From Larix kaempferi (Eukaryota > Streptophyta > Pinopsida > Pinales > Pinaceae), in NCBI GenBank assembly GCA_027924585.1, contig BSBM01000646.1:1299501-1363500 (forward strand): 64,000 nt of DNA. The letters run 5' to 3'. Made by a program: the position numbers and the translations under genes. Every line of letters begins with the position of its first letter. The first letter of the stretch is position 1. Shown here in pieces: positions 43,843 through 55,683 of the stretch. The notes beneath the pieces are model-generated. The model saw only the letters and a list, made by a program, of their open reading frames with translations, made no database searches and was not told the DNA's origin.

Positions 43843-44716
43843 CTGAGGCTAATGAGAACTCCTTCTTAAACCGAGAAAAGAACTCATCAATATCCTCTGT
43901 TGCTGCCACCTGCTCATCCTGGATCAACCATCTCTCAGTATTCATGTGGATGCATATCTCATGCACATGCAGCATGCATATCTCATGTGCATGCATCATG
44001 CAAGACCTCATGCACATCTCTATACTAAAACTCGCTCTCAGCGAGGAAGGTACTGCTGGAGAAGCATCCACTAGGATCAAACACATCATATGCTGCTGTA
44101 GCTATTCCCTCTGAATTGGAAGACTTTATGGCTACATCTGCTGCACTCTGATATGTAGATCTGCACTCCTCCTCTATCAATGTCATCTTGAGAGAAGCAT
44201 CATGCTCTCCCTCTGTCACTGATACTGAAACTAAATCCAAGGTCTCCCTGGACCCACATACAGGCTTGCCCATCAACCTGTACTCTACTCTCAAGCTAGT
44301 GCCCATAACTTTGTAAAAATGAAATACTGTAACCCACAGTGAAACAAGAATCTCTCCTGATCACATATCTGGTAATCTATCTCAGATCGAACCTTTGAAC
44401 TCACAGATCTGATAGATCTGGTGTCTATCCTAACAGATCTGATGTTTGCACTCATAGGTATGAACTCTACTCTTTAGATCTGGACTCTTCTCTCACAGAT
44501 CTAAACACTATGCTTCAGATTTGATATATCTGCCACAAATTTGGACTCTGCTCATGTCAGATATTAAATATCTATCTCATATCTCACCTCCAAACTAACA
44601 GATCTGATAGATATGACCTCTACAACCTTAGATCTGAGCTTTGCTCCTTAGATCTGGTAGATCTGGTCTCTATCGTCACTGATATCTTTGTGATTTCCCT
44701 TCTTGACCCTTACCAG
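43843..44716 (-). pseudogene. gag-like region of the minus-strand copia element
   Basis: Minus-strand frames 44306-44025 and 44089-43838 are open for 80-90 codons each and lie where gag is expected, between primer site and protease. The peptide EDIDEFFSRFKKEFSLAS is readable to the solo LTR. I cannot match it firmly to a gag domain; position is the main evidence. An imperfect repeat of ATGCACATG and CATCTCATG words lies at 43940-44020. 44310-44700 holds repeated CAGATCTG words and no frame. Confidence 0.5.
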
Positions 44717-44729
44717 GGCTTTGATACCA
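44717..44729 (-). other. primer-binding site, initiator tRNA-Met type
   Basis: TGGTATCAAAGCC on the minus strand directly follows the 5' LTR end. Confidence 0.88.
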
Positions 44730-45931
44730 TGTAAATATTTGATCCAAAGATCACTACTCCCTCTGGATCACCCTAATATCTCAAGCGGTATGAGTCTCAA
44801 TATCAATATATGCTCATAAAAATATAGATTCAAACAACTAGATTTGTATTTACCAACTGAAATATAAATGCAATCACACACATAAACAACGGATATACCC
44901 TAGAACCCTTTCGGTAAAAACTAGCTAACTGTGGGGCTATCTTCTCTCTCAAGCCCATAACACATAGATATGAATGAGACAATACAATACAGGATTACCT
45001 CAGCAGGTAACTCAACCGGTCCAAAACTAGACAGACTCTACTTTGCATGCATCCAGCTGATGCATGCACTAGATGAGTAAGTCTCAACTATCAAACTGGA
45101 TCTGAGTAATCTAAAGATGCCTCTGACTAATCTTCCCTCTCTCTATATCACTACTCTGATCTGCTCTGAAATTGAAGAAGCCCTCTGATGAACTCGACCT
45201 CCTCTGCATGCACAAGTGCTCCCTCCCTCCAAATGTCAAATGCTCGTACTGGACCATTCTCAGTAGATTTGAGCTCTGATCATCTCTAACCTTCCTCCAA
45301 TGCAGAGGAAAATCTATCTTGAAAGTCTCAGACTCTGAATCGGTTAATCCAGCTCCAAATGAGCTTCTCCTTCCTTGGGAAATGCACCCTCCTCCAAGAG
45401 AACTCGAACTCCTCCAAAATAAGCAAGAATCACACTGATGAGTTCTCTCAGCTCATAGTAATGGGTGTCTGGCAACTCTGGAACTGAAGGTCACTGATCT
45501 AGCTCAGATCTGAACTTCCTAGCTCCTACAGCAGCTCCTCTCTCTCTTAGAAAGTCGCCCCACATGGACAGCTACGCCCTCCTCACTCTAGGAGTATCTC
45601 TCTCCGACAATGCAATTAGTTAACCTCATCTGGGGACCCCCTGTCTCTATAAATAATCTCACCGATGAACTAGGTTTTCCAAAACCCTAATTCCCGGTGC
45701 ATGCAAAAAGTCACTTTTGCATGCAATCACTGAATGCTGGCAGGTCACTCACTACTCATGCATGCAAAGGTGAATCTCCCCTTAAGCTCCACATGCAAAC
45801 CCCATTGGGCTCATGCCACTGAGTAGAGTGCATCTCACTCTCTACTCCATCTTGATGCCTATGTAGCTAATGTACCTCCATGTAAGGCATCTGAACCATG
45901 GAGGACGTCGCGAAGTTACCATAATCTAACA
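44730..45931 (-). repeat. copia 5' LTR
   Basis: 1202 bp, the same ends as 38287-39895 and collinear with it apart from the single copy of the 390-bp unit. Frequent substitutions between the two LTRs show an old insertion. Confidence 0.92.
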
Positions 45932-46670
45932 AAAACTACAACAACAATCCAAGGTATGCCAAACCACTTTTGTATTTCCCAATGGTCAAGTTGTACAATG
46001 ACTAGGAGGTGTGGGATTCAAGGGAAGCCTTTTTTGTCCAAACTATATGCTAAGTCAATGGTGGAACAATGGAGAGGAACTCTTGCCCCTTGAAGGAAGG
46101 TGGCAAGGGAGCTTAGGAATGCTTACACTGATAGGAAGAGGTGGGCTATGAGAAAGCTCCCACACAAATGCAGTAGCATAACCTTGCTCTTAATTTCTCT
46201 CTACAAATTGCATGCCAATGGCTTCCTTATATAGGCCAAGAGGTGGCCAACAAACAACTAGATCCAAATGTGAACTCATATCCTCCATGAACTAGTTCCA
46301 AAGTACACCAAGGGGGATATTTAGTGCCACCAAGTGTGTGAGGAGCCAAATTTGGGTTCTTGGAGATGATGGAGCCTTCAATGTGTTGTTGGAAGTAGGT
46401 GGTCCCATCATTTTGACAATAGCACAACTATCGAAGGAATAGCTGTACAAGTTTCGCGTGGGCAATGAAATGATAACCTACGCTATAGTGCGGGTCACCA
46501 ATGGTTCAGCCGCCCGACCTCTTGTTTTTGCTCTTATTGGGAATTTTGGACTCATGTTGTCTTTTGGATTTGTTGTGGATGCATTTGGTGAGTTGCATTC
46601 TTTATGTTGATGACGCCTTACGGGAAGAATCGCTGAAATATTGCATGTGTGTGAAAATTAGTCATTAATA
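45932..46670 (-). repeat. right part of a Tat-like LTR (minus strand)
   Basis: Begins with the second AAAAC. It ends near TTAGTCATTAATAGATGCCCCC, where GGGGGCA on the minus strand is the same polypurine motif as in family G. A TATATAAGG on the minus strand near 46229-46238 suits an LTR promoter. The far side (46680-46930) shows weak similarity to the 3' region of family G (word CATACCCATGCTCGT against CATTCCCATGCTCGT at 15308). Confidence 0.55.
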
Positions 46671-47238
46671 GATGCCCCCTAATGTATGAGGTTCGAAAGG
46701 TACTCTAGAGTCGATAATGCATCGTGTTTTCTTCTGTTACTCTCATGTTCTGTAGGATGAAGCATATATGGACACTAGGGTCCTCCCATGGGGCAAGATT
46801 GTTGGTGACGACCGTTGGAGCTGTAGTAAAGAATTGGAGCTATAGTAAAGAATTTTTTTTTATACAAACGATGGATGCATACCCATGCTCGTGAAATATT
46901 GTCAAGGTGATTACAATGAGATATGACCAATGGGTCAACTCTACTATATTGTTGGGACATGTATGAAGGTAGCTTCAATCCATGTCAGAGTAAATAAACC
47001 AGGAACTACCACGCATTTTTGAAGAAGCGGTATTGTTGATGATCATGATAATCCCATGGGGATGAGGGACCAATATGGTTTGTGAAGCCGCCTAAGAATT
47101 TCACTATACCAGATAGAACACTACCATGATTTGCAAATGTGAACACTGCTACATTCAAAATTACGTTTCCCCCTGATGCGATATATGTTTTTACGTTGAG
47201 CATAGGGGAAAACACTTAGTTAGGGATCATTAATGAAT
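46671..47238 (-). other. probable 3' internal region of the Tat-like element, no gene
   Basis: The polypurine motif at 46674-46681 marks this as the inside of a minus-strand element. No frame is convincing; the two small minus-strand ORFs (46775-46978, 47006-47215) match nothing I know. Confidence 0.4.
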
Positions 47239-48408
47239 TGTAATGTCCCCATTCAAATAAATCCCAAAAGAAGAAAATTCCACCAATCTACTAGTTTCCT
47301 AGGTTGAGTGGAGACATTAAATTTGGAATAAGGAGAGTAATAAACCCCAAATGGACTTTATCTTGACATAAATATATTAAGAGGGACTAAATAAATATTT
47401 ATGATGAGAAAATAAGATGGCACTTGGTCATGGAGACACATGGATAGTGTGGGACCCACGCAAAGCTAGATTCCCCATGCCACATGGCATTCCACTCTCA
47501 CCCATTCGAATCCAAGGTGGTGTCTACTATTATTGGCAGAGTTGGAAGGGAATAATACTTGGCATGACTCAATGAGGTCAAAATATAGAGGAAGAGTAAC
47601 TCCCATGGAAGAGGAAGAGGAATTTTGGAGCTAGAGGGACACTTGGGCTAGATTCCCTAGCTTCTATGACACCAATGATGAATATTTTTATGAAACTTAT
47701 GACAAAATCAGACCTGATGGATGAAATATGACATACCTGAAATGTTAGGGATAAAAATATCCTCCAAGAAGGTGCACAAGGGAGTTAGGACAGACAAAGA
47801 GACACCTATTCGAATGGAGTGGAGGAGGAGGAAAGAATTGGAGGGAAAAGTGGCATACTTTGGAATCTCTTTCCAATTCAAGTTGGCATGAAGGTCATGG
47901 AGGGAATTCGAGTTAAGGAAGCCTTGGGAATTTTATAAAATTCAAAAACAAAGTAGAATACAAGCTTTTTATCATTTTACATTTTTCATTTGGAGAGGGG
48001 AGGTAGTAGAGTGCTATTCTACTTGCCTTATCACCAATCTCAAGGGTGAAAGGTTCCCATCCTAATTGGAAATTGGAGAGGAAATTCAGAACTTTCATTT
48101 GGAGCTACAATGGAGTCTTTTGTTACAGGTTGAAGCTATAGGGAAGCTCGTGGTCCCATCTCTTTCATTCTTCTTCTACAACCATTCTCCCATTTCTTGT
48201 CATATTCTTGCTCCTTGAGGAGAGGCGCACTTGATGAGGTGATGATCTCTTTGAGATAGCTATTGAGGCCCCATATATTTGTAATATAATATATATACTC
48301 TATATTTACTAATCAAAATACTTTCAGGTTGAAATTCCAAGAGACTTCATGTACAAATGCTAAACTATGAATAAATGGTTTCATTTCCCCAATACCTTGT
48401 TATTTGCA
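47239..48408 (+). repeat. candidate LTR, plus strand
   Basis: TGTAATGTCCCCATTC at the left, and near the right end TATTTGCA followed by CTTGAAG and TGGTATCAAATTCG, which resembles an LTR end and an initiator-Met primer site. An AT-rich TATATA stretch lies at 48260-48300. No second LTR or duplication was found, so this is a suggestion only. Confidence 0.35.
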
Positions 48409-50208
48409 CTTGAAGTGGTATCAAATTCGAATGGTTCAGTAAAAATATGATATATTATTATTGTATGGGGTGTCCTTAATATGCTGAAGAAGTTTCATAT
48501 TCATTATACAAGAATTTGGAGCAATATTCTTAAGTTTCATAACCATTTGTGAAGATTTACTATCATTTCCCCCTATGTCAAAGCTAGTATACAAACATCT
48601 AATTTATGGGAGTTGTAGAAGCTTATAGTAACTGATTAATGATGAATTGTGGAGACCATTGAATTCCTTTATTAGTACCATGTCTCTGTTCTGAAATTTG
48701 GGAATTTTTTTATAGTGTTTGGGAAGCCATCTTTGTACCCTACCCTTGGGGATTTGAACCTCAATTTGACTAGTAAAGTTCCCTATTTTTCCCTGATTAT
48801 AAATGAATGTTGAAGAAGTGTTTTAAGAGTTTCCAAACATCCATCAGCCTCATTTACATGTATGAATACCTTCCAAACTCATTTAGACCCAATTCAGAAT
48901 CATTTGGAAGCAGTTGAGTCAATACTAGTCTAAGGGTTGAATTGGACAAAATTTGCAATTTTTCCTAGTTTTTGCAAATTCTTACTAAGGGACAGTACAT
49001 GAATCTCCCTACCAAGTTCAAGGGGGTTCCTTATAGTGGTTGAAATGGATCCCAAGGTACAACTGCAACTACTGCAACTCTCAGAATGTAGTGTTGTGAC
49101 ATCGACGAGACATGAAGTACATGATAAGATGAGGGTATTATCTTGAGAATCAAGGTCACGTTGTAACCAACTCGTCGACTGACAGAATTGACACTAGACT
49201 AGACGATAAGCGTAGGGATAATAAATTCCTTTTATTGATGTAAACATGGGGAGTGTGGAAGGCAGCCTTCCTTTCAAAATGGTACAGGTTAAGATGGGGG
49301 GAGACAAATTGCAAATGGAAGGGCTTTGATCGAGACACAATACAGAGAGTAATGGTTACCAAAAAAATGGATATTGCTGGGGATATTGCGACTCAAATAC
49401 ATGGATAAAAGGAGACTATGGCTTGCTTCCAAAAGAATATGATGTTCCCACAATGTACATGATGGGGGAATTGTTTGTACATATAGAATAATGGTGGGGT
49501 CCCCACAGTTTTGGGTGTGTCGGGGGACCCATTGGATGATTGGATAAGTATCCATGGTTTTGAGTGGGTCAAGGGATTCTTTCCAAGATGAAGTGGGGGT
49601 TAACTTGTAGATGCAAATATTGGTGCCCCACAAATCAAGGGCATGTAGTGTATACCTACAGGATAACTAAATCAAACTGGTTACTCTGGAGGATGGGGGG
49701 CCCATAGGTTTCTTTGCGGAGGTGATTATACGAAGAATATTACGGAAGGTAAAGTGCTCATGGAGGTATGAGTAGGGCTTTGGGAATATTTATCGTAACA
49801 TGGTCCATGGAATCCGATGTTGTCTACTCATGGAGTAAATGCATGTTGGCTTAAACTGACCCAGAGGTTTCCAACTAGACCCAGGTTCTTTGCAGTTCTC
49901 CCTTTTGACCAACAAAACCCCTTCGCACCAGCCCTTTCGACAACAACCTGTGAGCAGGTTGAGGTCTCACCCGAGGTGTATCTTATGGGGTACTATGGAA
50001 TCAGGTTTCCAAAGTAAATGATGAGTTGTTTATATGAACAAGCTGTGCAGCGCAGGACAGAAGGAGTGCACTGCGGGGCAAAGTGATGCGGTACGCAACA
50101 AGATCTACGCTATGAAGGAAAACCTGTGGGCCTCACTTAAAGACTTCTTACTACTGCGAGTTCTCTACTGGAACTGCGAGTCCACCATGTTGATTCTTTA
50201 CTTGGAAG
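48409..50208. other. unresolved sequence, no gene recognised
   Basis: No protein similarity on either strand. The minus-strand ORF 49633-49289 (114 codons) has no recognisable domain. 50040-50200 is a short CpG-containing stretch with an unconvincing ORF. Probably more decayed LTR element internal sequence. Confidence 0.3.
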
Positions 50209-50797
50209 TGTTAAGATTTAATATGCTAAGATAGAAAATAGCAGCATTACATTCCATTTCACAATAATAGCATATACAGGATCACTGAAGAAACAACAAG
50301 CACAACATAAACACAAGAGACACAGATTTATCCTGGGAAACCCTCATGGGGTAGAAAACCCAGCAAAGCTTCCTCAATATAGATGACTAGCAAATACAAA
50401 ATATGTAACCCTGAGCATAAGCTCCTCCTTCTTCATAGCAGAACTCTCTCTCATAAGTGCGCCACTCTCAAGTGATTGAGTGTGTGTTAAATGAGGAATA
50501 CACCTATTTATACACTACTCCGACTTGTCTTTTACACAAATCATGTAGGCTCGCATTTAACCATTAGGTTAAATACCCCATTACAACTGACTGGGCTGAC
50601 CCCTCTAGGGTGGTCTAATAACCCTTTGACCCACATAACACATACAGGGCTGACCCCCACTAGGGAAGTCTAATAACCCAAGTTGACGGAGGAATAAACA
50701 TCTCCGGATATACAATAAGATCTTCACGGAGGAATGAAACATCTCCAGAATAATAAAGTACAAATATAATATTCTTTGAAGTTACAATATCTCAACA
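50209..50797 (-). repeat. copia 3' LTR (minus strand)
   Basis: 589 bp; minus strand reads TGTTGAGATATTG to AAATCTTAACA. A TATAAATAG box lies at 50512-50504 on the minus strand. It shares GGGTTATTAGACCACCCTAG and GTGGGTCAAAGGGTTATTAG with the LTR at 2488-3120. Confidence 0.9.
50504..50512 (-). promoter_or_regulatory. LTR TATA box (minus strand)
   Basis: TATAAATAG on the minus strand, matching the box at 2802-2810 of the related LTR. Confidence 0.7.
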
Positions 50798-50806
50798 CTC
50801 CCCCTT
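50798..50806 (-). other. polypurine tract
   Basis: AAGGGGGAG on the minus strand, directly before the LTR. Confidence 0.85.
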
Positions 50807-50989
50807 AACGAGAAGGATATTATAACATCATCTGCACGAGCAAGGAGTCATCAACATCATACATGATACATCTATAAATCATTGGAAGCTTTCTCAACAT
50901 TATTAGTAACTCAAGCAGTTACTGGAACATCTTCAATATTGGAACATCAACATCTTCAGTATTGAGTCTTTATCTTCTACAACACTCAA

Positions 50990-51480
50990 ACAGCTACAGC
51001 AACATCAACATTTGGATCCTCACGATCATCAGCATCGTCATCTCACGATCATCAACATCGTCATCACACCGATCATCAACATCGTCATCAGCATCGTCAT
51101 CACACGATCATCAGTATCGTCATCACACGATCATCAGCATCGTCATGTAGACCATCATGATCAGCAACATCGTCATCACACGATCATCAACATCATCATC
51201 ACATGATCATCAGTATCGTCATCTTACGATCATCACGATCAGCAGTATCGTCATTTAGATCATCAATATTAGTATCCACACTAATACAAGTATACACATC
51301 GTCAATACAAGTATCCTCATCAATACAAGTATACATATCATCAATACAAGTATCCTCATCAGTACAAGTATACATATCATCAATACAAGTATCCTCATCA
51401 ATACAAGTATGCATATCATCAATGTCAATACAAGTATCCTCATCAATACAAGTATACATGATAGCAACATATTCTGCAAT
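50990..51480. repeat. CATCGTCATC and CAATACAAGTATCCTCAT tandem arrays
   Basis: 50990-51260 is built from CATCGTCATCACACGATCAT-type words. From about 51270 to 51460 an 18-bp word (AATACAAGTATCCTCATC) alternates with a 21-bp word (AATACAAGTATACATATCATC), giving a 39-bp period. All periods are multiples of three, which keeps several frames open (51199-51486 minus, 51203-51526 plus). They are not credible genes. Confidence 0.85.
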
Positions 51481-51582
51481 ACACATGATCCTTCCTTTCG
51501 GAATTACAAGATCAATCTCATCATAATCATTTTTAAGACTATCCTTCCTTTCGGAATTACGGGATTTACGGTCTAAGGATGA

Positions 51583-52210
51583 TTAATCCACACCATTCAT
51601 TTAGGACCATGTCCAAGGATGATTTAATCACCACCGTGCATTTAGGATCATGTCCAAGGATGAATTAATCCCCACCGTGCATTTAGGACCATGTCCAAGG
51701 ATGAATTAATCCCCACTGTGCATTTAGGACCATGTCCAAGGATGACTTAATCCCCACGCATTTAGGACCATGTCCAAGGATGACTTAATCCCCACCGTGC
51801 ATTTAGGACCATGTCCAAGGATGACTTAATCCCCACCGTACATTTAGGACCATGTCCAAGGATGACTTAATCCCCACCGTGCATTTAGGACCATGTCCAA
51901 CGATGACTTAATCCCCACCGTGCATTTAGTACCATGTCAAAGGATGACTTAATCCCCACCGTACATTTAGGACCATGTCCAAGGATGACTTAATCCTCAA
52001 CCGTACATTTAGGACCATGTCCAAGGATGACTTAATCCTCAACCGTACATTTAGGACCATGTCCAAGGATGACTTAATCCTCAACCGTACATTTAGGACC
52101 ATGTCCAAGGATGACTTAATCCTCAACCGTACATTTAGGACCATGTCCAAGGATGACTTAATCCTCACCGTACATTTAGGACTATGTCCAAGGATGACTT
52201 AATCCTCACT
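51583..52210. repeat. 41/42-bp minisatellite, about 15 units
   Basis: Unit ATGTCCAAGGATGACTTAAT, then CCCCACCGTGCATTTAGGACC, 41 bp. Four consecutive units near the right end are 42 bp because CCCCACCG has become CCTCAACCG. One unit near 51740 is shorter. Repeat-encoded ORFs 51975-52202 (plus) and 52168-51926 (minus) are by-products. Confidence 0.92.
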
Positions 52211-52499
52211 TGTCCACTAAGGACTTCATTCTCGGAGACATATGTCTACGGCTCACTTTAGGACCGAAGTCCAGGGATGATCCAATCCCCACCTGTCCAA
52301 TAGGGACTTCATTCTCGGAGACCATACGTCTACGGATCCTTTTAGAACATGTGTTCAAGGATGATGCAATCCCCTCGTCAACTTAGACCCTGTCTAAGGA
52401 CCGTTCACCAACCTCTCTATTGGCATCACCAATATAGGTATCCACATCATCAACCTCACTATCGATGTAGGCAATCTCGTCATAAGTGACCACATCACT

Positions 52500-53900
52500 C
52501 CCCCTCTCGAGGAGGGTCCTACCAAGCTTGTCTCGAAAAATACTCAAACTTTTCTTGAGGTAGAGGTTTGGTTAATACATTGGTAACTTGTTACAAGTTC
52601 AAACTTTATAGTTCCTTTCTATGCCATATCATGGAACACTGGATTCTCTGCCATCTTGATACGACTCTGTTTGTCACATAGGATCACAGTTGGGTCTATC
52701 TCTAAGTCAAACAATCCAGAAGCCATACTGCTTCACAACTAGCAGAGCAACCAGCCATATATTCCGCTTGTACTGAGAGCCACACTAGACTGCTTCCATC
52801 TAAACCGCGAGATCATGGCTGATCCCAAACAATAACATCTTCTCGATGTGCTCTTCCTGTCTGATACACTTTCTGCTCAATCAACATCTATGTAGCCATC
52901 TGAAGTCATGATCTCCAAGATAACATAGATGAAAGTCTATCGTATCCTTTAGGTACCTCATCACATGCTTTGCAGCTATCAGGTGAACTCGTCTAGGTTC
53001 CACTAGATACTGTCTTAAGGTGTTTCACAGCAAAGCATAAATCTAACCTAGTATACGTTAGATACATCAATGACCCAATAATTTTTCTGTACAGAGTTAT
53101 ATCCACTAACTTTGATGAGTCATCCGCTAACAGCTTCAAGTTGGAATCCATGAGAGTGGCCATTCCAACACATCAAGTCTTCTCAAGATTTCTCAGCATA
53201 CTTTCCGTGGTTGAGAAAGATTCCTTACGAGCCTTGCCATTCTTCTAGACCTAGGAAGTAATGCATCAATCTGAGATCTTTCATTTTCATTTCTGCAGCC
53301 ATCTTCTTCTTTCTTTTCATGATCTATTTCTCATTCCCTGTCAGAAAGATATCATCTACATACAATAATAGTATGATCCATAACCCTAAGGTAAAGGTTA
53401 GGAACAACTTTACTTTTGGTAAATCCCAAGCTTATCAAGAAACTGTCAATTCTCCCTTTGTGACTGAACATCATTCACACTCTGCATTGAATGATCTTCT
53501 GCATATCTATCTGTGCCATATCTCATTAGATGGGTCTACTGATATGAGCCTCAATATCATTTGAACTCTGTGGTGAGTTCCTTCTTGCATCCATGTCATC
53601 TGTGTATAGAAACCATATTCAATCTTGTAGCAAAGGTTGAGATCCACATCACCCATGGTGATCATTAAGCTCATCAATTTACTATCGATCCTGGGTACCC
53701 ATACAGAACCTGATTCACACTTCTTCTTTAATTACACCATTAAGAGAATTGTCTTATCTAGCCACTTGGAGCAAACATCCCGTCATGATTCTCTTCTTCT
53801 TTCTAAGAGAATCTTCTAGCCACGAGCCTTCTATATTTTGTTTGATTTGTGAATCTTCTTGTTGAACATCCATCACTTGTTCGGTGTTCATCATTCTGCA
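52500..53900 (-). pseudogene. copia RT and RNase H, heavily decayed
   Basis: On the minus strand, in several frames: the RT box LLLYVDDIFLTGNE (YVDD codons at 53361-53350), then KMKDLRLMHYFLGLEEWQ, then VHLIAAKHVMRYLKDTID, then RNase H wording AESVSDRKST, SSVALST and SCEAVW near 52900-52730. These align with the plus-strand remnant at 1-937 (MKNLGMMHYLFFGMEV, VHLVTVKHVLRYLKG). Stops and frameshifts are too many to count by eye. Confidence 0.85.
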
Positions 53901-54938
53901 TGATCTTTCCTACAAATCAAAATTAAGTACATGATTAGTAATATTTCATAATCATGAAATCATGTTGACCTGATAACCTATTATGCATACAGATATCATT
54001 TACATAGTTATGCAACTATCTTGACCAATACTTTGGCACAACACTTTTCCATATCTTGTATGCATACAGTGGCTATCTAGATGCCTTCCATCTCTACCAG
54101 AATATCCTATCGAGAGTATGCACAGCTCTCAGCAAAGAGGTTTCATTCTAGACAAGCAATAATGGAATGTTTGTCCAACTTACCAATCATATGCATATTA
54201 GTAGTATATTGTTCAATGCTCTATGAATGTTTACACTCAGCATGATATATTCTAGGAATACAAATATGCATACAAGCAATAACAACTCAAATACTATTTC
54301 AAATAACAACTCAAATACTTATCTTTTATGTTTGTGTGGTTGCCTCCCACTTGATCTTCTATATGTCTTTTGAACTTCTATTCATTCTGTACCACTGTGC
54401 ATGCTCAAGTGTGCACTAGTATCATCCTCATGATCTCATACACAAACATACATTCATTAGTATATTCTCAATATTATCAAAACATTATAATTCTAAATAA
54501 TCTTGAATATGTATAGTCATGATTATTAGTATTCAGGGTTTCAAGGAAGTCTTCTTTTACTCATGCATATTCTTGTTTGATCATAGTACTCTTCTGGTTA
54601 ATTAAATCAACAAGATAAGAGACAGAATATGCATAAACCCTTGATTACTAACTTTATGAATAAGCATAACCAATCATACCAAGTATACTTATATAAGGGA
54701 TCCTAACACAAGGTAATATTCTAACTTGACATAGGAAAACATACCTGGATCAATATACCTGCTTAGTTATGTCTAATATACCTAAACAATATCTTCTTTG
54801 TTCTCTTCAATGATTTAGAGATCTTGTGCTAGAACCTGCATATCTCATAGTTTAAGCATAATATAACAAAGTAATACATACCTTGTAAGTAGAACAAATA
54901 TTATGGATGAGTCTTTGTCTTCATGTTGTCATGGTCAT

Positions 54939-55666
54939 TGTTAACACCTAAAAAGTGCTCACTAGCTCATTCCCTTACTCACATGACCCATTTGTCCACT
55001 TTTCCACCATCTGAGCCTCTGAAACCAACAAAAGGTCACCAAAAGACCTTAGTACACCCCTTTTTCCATTAAAAAAGATTATTTTTCCAAGAAAATCATA
55101 AAAAACCCTCAAAAAGGGTCCAAATTCCCAAAAATATTAAAAAGGGAATTAAAATATTATTTTTATTCAAAAAAGGAAAAAGGAGGGAAAAGTACCTAAA
55201 CCATGTTGGTCAATACCACTTTGGTTTCCACAAAACCACAAATGGTATTTCCCACCATCAAAACCTATAAAAAGGTGGTAGGGGCTCCTCATTTCATCAT
55301 CCTTCCATTATCTCATCCTTATGCTGCTGAAATCTCCCCTGAGCACTTTTAGCCATTGAAGCAACCTTGGAGAAAGAGACCTATTGGAGTTTGGAGCTAC
55401 TCATCTTGGGAGTTGCTCAACATCAACCTTCACCATTGAAGGTAATATCACAAGCACTTGCTTGCCCCCCACTTTTCAATACAAAAAATTATTTATTATG
55501 TTTCTTGTTCTTGATTTTGAAATGTTTACATTATTTGCTTAGATTCTTGTTTAGATCCATGAAAAGTATTGTTTATTTAGTTTATTGTTTTTATTTCTAT
55601 TGAAACTGCTGCTACTAGTTAGCAGGTGCCCATAGCCCTAAGCCTGGTTGCAAAACCGGGCCAACA
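54939..55666 (+). repeat. family G 5' LTR
   Basis: 728 bp, TGTTAACACCTAAAAAG to GGGCCAACA; near match to the reverse complement of 14380-15105. TATAAAAA at 55266-55273. Confidence 0.93.
55266..55273 (+). promoter_or_regulatory. LTR TATA box
   Basis: TATAAAAA, conserved in the other LTR copy; transcription would start in the CATTTCATCATCC region downstream. Confidence 0.7.
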
Positions 55667-55671
55667 GTTTT

Positions 55672-55683
55672 TGGCGACTCCGC
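55672..55683 (+). other. primer-binding site
   Basis: TGGCGACTCCGC, five bases after the LTR. The wording TTTGGCGACTC is what I recall for Tat/Ogre-type elements, reported as matching a tRNA-Arg; I could not check the tRNA. Confidence 0.75.

Larger units (their letters stand above)
38287..45931 (-). mobile_element. minus-strand copia element without INT/RT, TSD AAAAC
   Basis: LTRs at 38287-39895 (3') and 44730-45931 (5') are flanked by AAAAC at 38282-38286 and 45932-45936. Primer site, polypurine tract, a gag-like region and a protease end are present. After removing the solo LTR at 40945-43837 and one target copy, only about 1.9 kb lies between the LTRs, and integrase, RT and RNase H are not detectable. 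The element was therefore non-autonomous or has lost pol by deletion. Confidence 0.9.
50209..54938 (-). mobile_element. minus-strand Ty1/copia element, 3' part
   Basis: 3' LTR (50209-50797), polypurine tract, a 3' tail of three tandem arrays (50990-52210) and a decayed RT-RNase H (about 53900-52500). The LTR ends, internal LTR words and overall plan match the element at 1-3120. The right side is cut at 54939 by the plus-strand family G copy. The stretch 53900-54938 is AT-rich with no clear frame and may be earlier pol sequence. Confidence 0.85.

Noticed and set aside
49289-49633. 114-codon minus-strand ORF as a host gene
   Set aside because: No domain, no neighbouring exon, and it lies in repeat-flanked sequence; too little to support a gene.
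51926-52202. ORFs on both strands encoding a 14-residue repeat
   Set aside because: They arise from the 42-bp minisatellite units; no start context, no domain, and neighbouring 41-bp units break the frame.
50990-52210. CRISPR-like array
   Set aside because: Units are contiguous tandem repeats with no unique spacers, in a eukaryotic retrotransposon tail.
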